A stretch of 64,000 nt of DNA from positions 437,282-501,281 of the forward strand of contig JALMQS010000091.1 of assembly GCA_024734495.1 (NCBI GenBank), given 5' to 3'. The notes beneath the pieces are model-generated. The model ran no database searches and had not been told where the DNA came from. It was given only the letters and a program-made list of their open reading frames with translations. A program made the position numbers and the translations under genes. This DNA is from Forficula auricularia (Eukaryota > Arthropoda > Insecta > Dermaptera > Forficulidae). Numbering within the stretch: position 1 is the first letter of the stretch; every line of letters starts with the position of its first letter. Of this stretch, positions 62,995 to 64,000 are shown piece by piece.

Positions 62995-64000
62995 GGGCCA
63001 GTTTCATAAAAAAAAAAACTAATCCTCGGCTTACTCAACTCTAGGTTGAGAGTTACCCCGGAGTTTCAAACAATATGAATTTCATCAAACAAAATAGGGT
63101 CGAGTTAGCTCACCCTGAGTCAAGGAGTAGGAAAATAGGTTGGCAACGGCCAAATTCCCTAGATTTTAGTTATTTTTATTTTTAGAAAAAAAACCAATTA
63201 AGTTTAGATTTTTTTTGTTTTGTATTCATTTCATTCAAATAAATGAATGTCTTGTATTCTTTTATTATTTAAAACCAATCAAATTTTTTTTCGATTTAAT
63301 CATATGAAAATAAAGTGGTAAAAAAGTAAATATATAGATACAACAAAACTGAGACAAATCATGTAATTTTAAAAATTTGAAATGTATTAAATAAGTGAAT
63401 ATTAAATTTTAGATAGAATATGGACCAATCTTCAATTAAGAGTAAAAGATTTCCCAATTTCACAATAGAAGAGGAGAAACGTCTTGTTTTTCTCGTTAAT
63501 AAATATAAAGATGTGTTAGAATCTAAGCGTTCAGATTCCGATGCTAATTTAAAGAATAAAAAAATATGGGATGATTTGGCATCGGAATTTAATTGGGGAT
63601 TCCAATCGTTTCCGAACTAATTTTATTCTACGAAATAAATATAAAAATTTAACTATTTTATTAGAAATATCTACTTTATTTGATTTTAGTTTGAATTTTT
63701 TTAATTTAATCTATTAGATATTTACTTTTAAAAAATATACTTATATAATGAATTCTTTTGTTTTATTCTAATTCCGTGTTAACATAAATTAAAATTCTAT
63801 ATACATTTATATAGGTATATTTGGCTATATTTAATATTATATAATAATAATAATAATAATATTATAAAAATAAATAATATAACGATTTGTTTTGAATTCT
63901 TTTGATTTGAAACTCTAACCTATAAAATGTTTTTCTAATGTAAATAAACACAGGGTTATCCCCAGGATAAAGGTTAACCCATCAAGTTCGGAGAGTTAAA
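62995..64000 (+). mobile_element. PIF/Harbinger element at the right edge, cut by window end
   Basis: Left TIR and TTA present; the right end lies outside the window. Confidence 0.8.
63420..63620 (+). CDS. Myb/SANT-like Harbinger fragment, copy 5
   Basis: Identical 66-residue protein to the 33384 copy. Confidence 0.6.
   Translation: MDQSSIKSKRFPNFTIEEEKRLVFLVNKYKDVLESKRSDSDANLKNKKIWDDLASEFNWGFQSFPN

Larger units (their letters stand above)
56973..63539 (+). repeat. Array unit 6, divergent left third with an extra segment
   Basis: Between about 56973 and 59245 this copy shows many substitutions not in other units (for example 57109 TAGTTCC, 57343 GATAGAGGGG, 58011 GGGAGGGTG, 59045 GATATATATATAAA) and a ~538-bp extra block (58228-58765). 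From about 59250 to the end it is again nearly identical to the others. The LRR gene and the next Myb/SANT ORF are intact. Confidence 0.9.
27380..64000 (+). repeat. Tandem array of a ~6.12-kb unit with six gene copies, open at the right edge
   Basis: Aligning on one fixed point (GATGCTAATTTAAAG) gives units 27380-33503 (6124), 33504-39628 (6125), 39629-45751 (6123), 45752-51873 (6122), then 51874-63539 for two altered units joined by a deletion, and a partial unit 63540-64000. By eye the standard units differ mainly in homopolymer lengths and a few private base changes. Every complete unit carries one LRR-like gene in the same orientation. Confidence 0.97.

Noticed and set aside
27380..64000. 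CRISPR array or bacterial repeat locus
   Set aside because: Units are 6 kb with genes, introns and eukaryotic transposons; no short repeat-spacer pattern exists.

Overview
The window is nuclear DNA of an arthropod, most probably an insect. It is about 70% AT with long homopolymers, has introns with GT..AG borders, and carries many eukaryotic transposon families: Jockey-like and endonuclease-RT type non-LTR elements, Helitrons, PIF/Harbinger, hAT, mariner/Tc1-like elements and possible Penelope-like terminal repeats. I cannot name a species.

Left part (1-13100): almost entirely transposon debris, much of it nested. It holds a mariner-like TIR element (1258-2689) containing a near-perfect palindromic MITE, a TIR element rich in TAATGGGCC motifs (3802-4748), a stub of 18S rRNA (5399-5422) joined to a 5'-truncated Jockey-like retrotransposon, a frameshifted hAT (ZMYM1-like) pseudogene (6956-7540), a non-autonomous Helitron (about 7522-8265), and a larger Helitron with both termini visible (8969-11973). 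That larger Helitron sits inside two further layers of inverted repeats.

Middle (13145-20500): one conserved host gene can be read with confidence. It is COP9 signalosome subunit 9 (COPS9/CSN9) on the minus strand, in three tiny exons (20425-20493, 15591-15663, 13190-13227) giving a 59-residue protein with correct splice sites and phases and a poly(A) signal. Its two introns (about 4.8 and 2.4 kb) are filled with retrotransposon pieces and large inverted repeats. Two degenerate 5S rRNA-like stretches lie just upstream of its start codon.

20860-27380: AT-rich repeats, a roughly 350-bp tandem repeat split by a hAT MITE, a third Jockey-like copy nested in another repeat, a minisatellite and small foldback elements. 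No host gene was recognised.

Right part (27380-64000, continuing past the edge): a tandem array of a ~6.12-kb unit with six complete copies of one protein-coding gene. The proteins are leucine-rich-repeat-like and identical over all 346 codons of the open frame. Each standard unit also holds a PIF/Harbinger element (perfect 17-bp TIRs, TTA target duplication) that keeps only a Myb/SANT-like ORF, a Tc1-like inverted-repeat remnant, Helitron pieces (one inside the likely intron of the LRR gene) and a hAT end. Copies differ by private point changes and homopolymer lengths, so they look like genuine separate copies that are very young or homogenised. The unit 5/6 border is odd: it has a 1.1-kb deletion, a block of older divergence and a ~0.54-kb extra segment. 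The array is the most unusual structure in the window.
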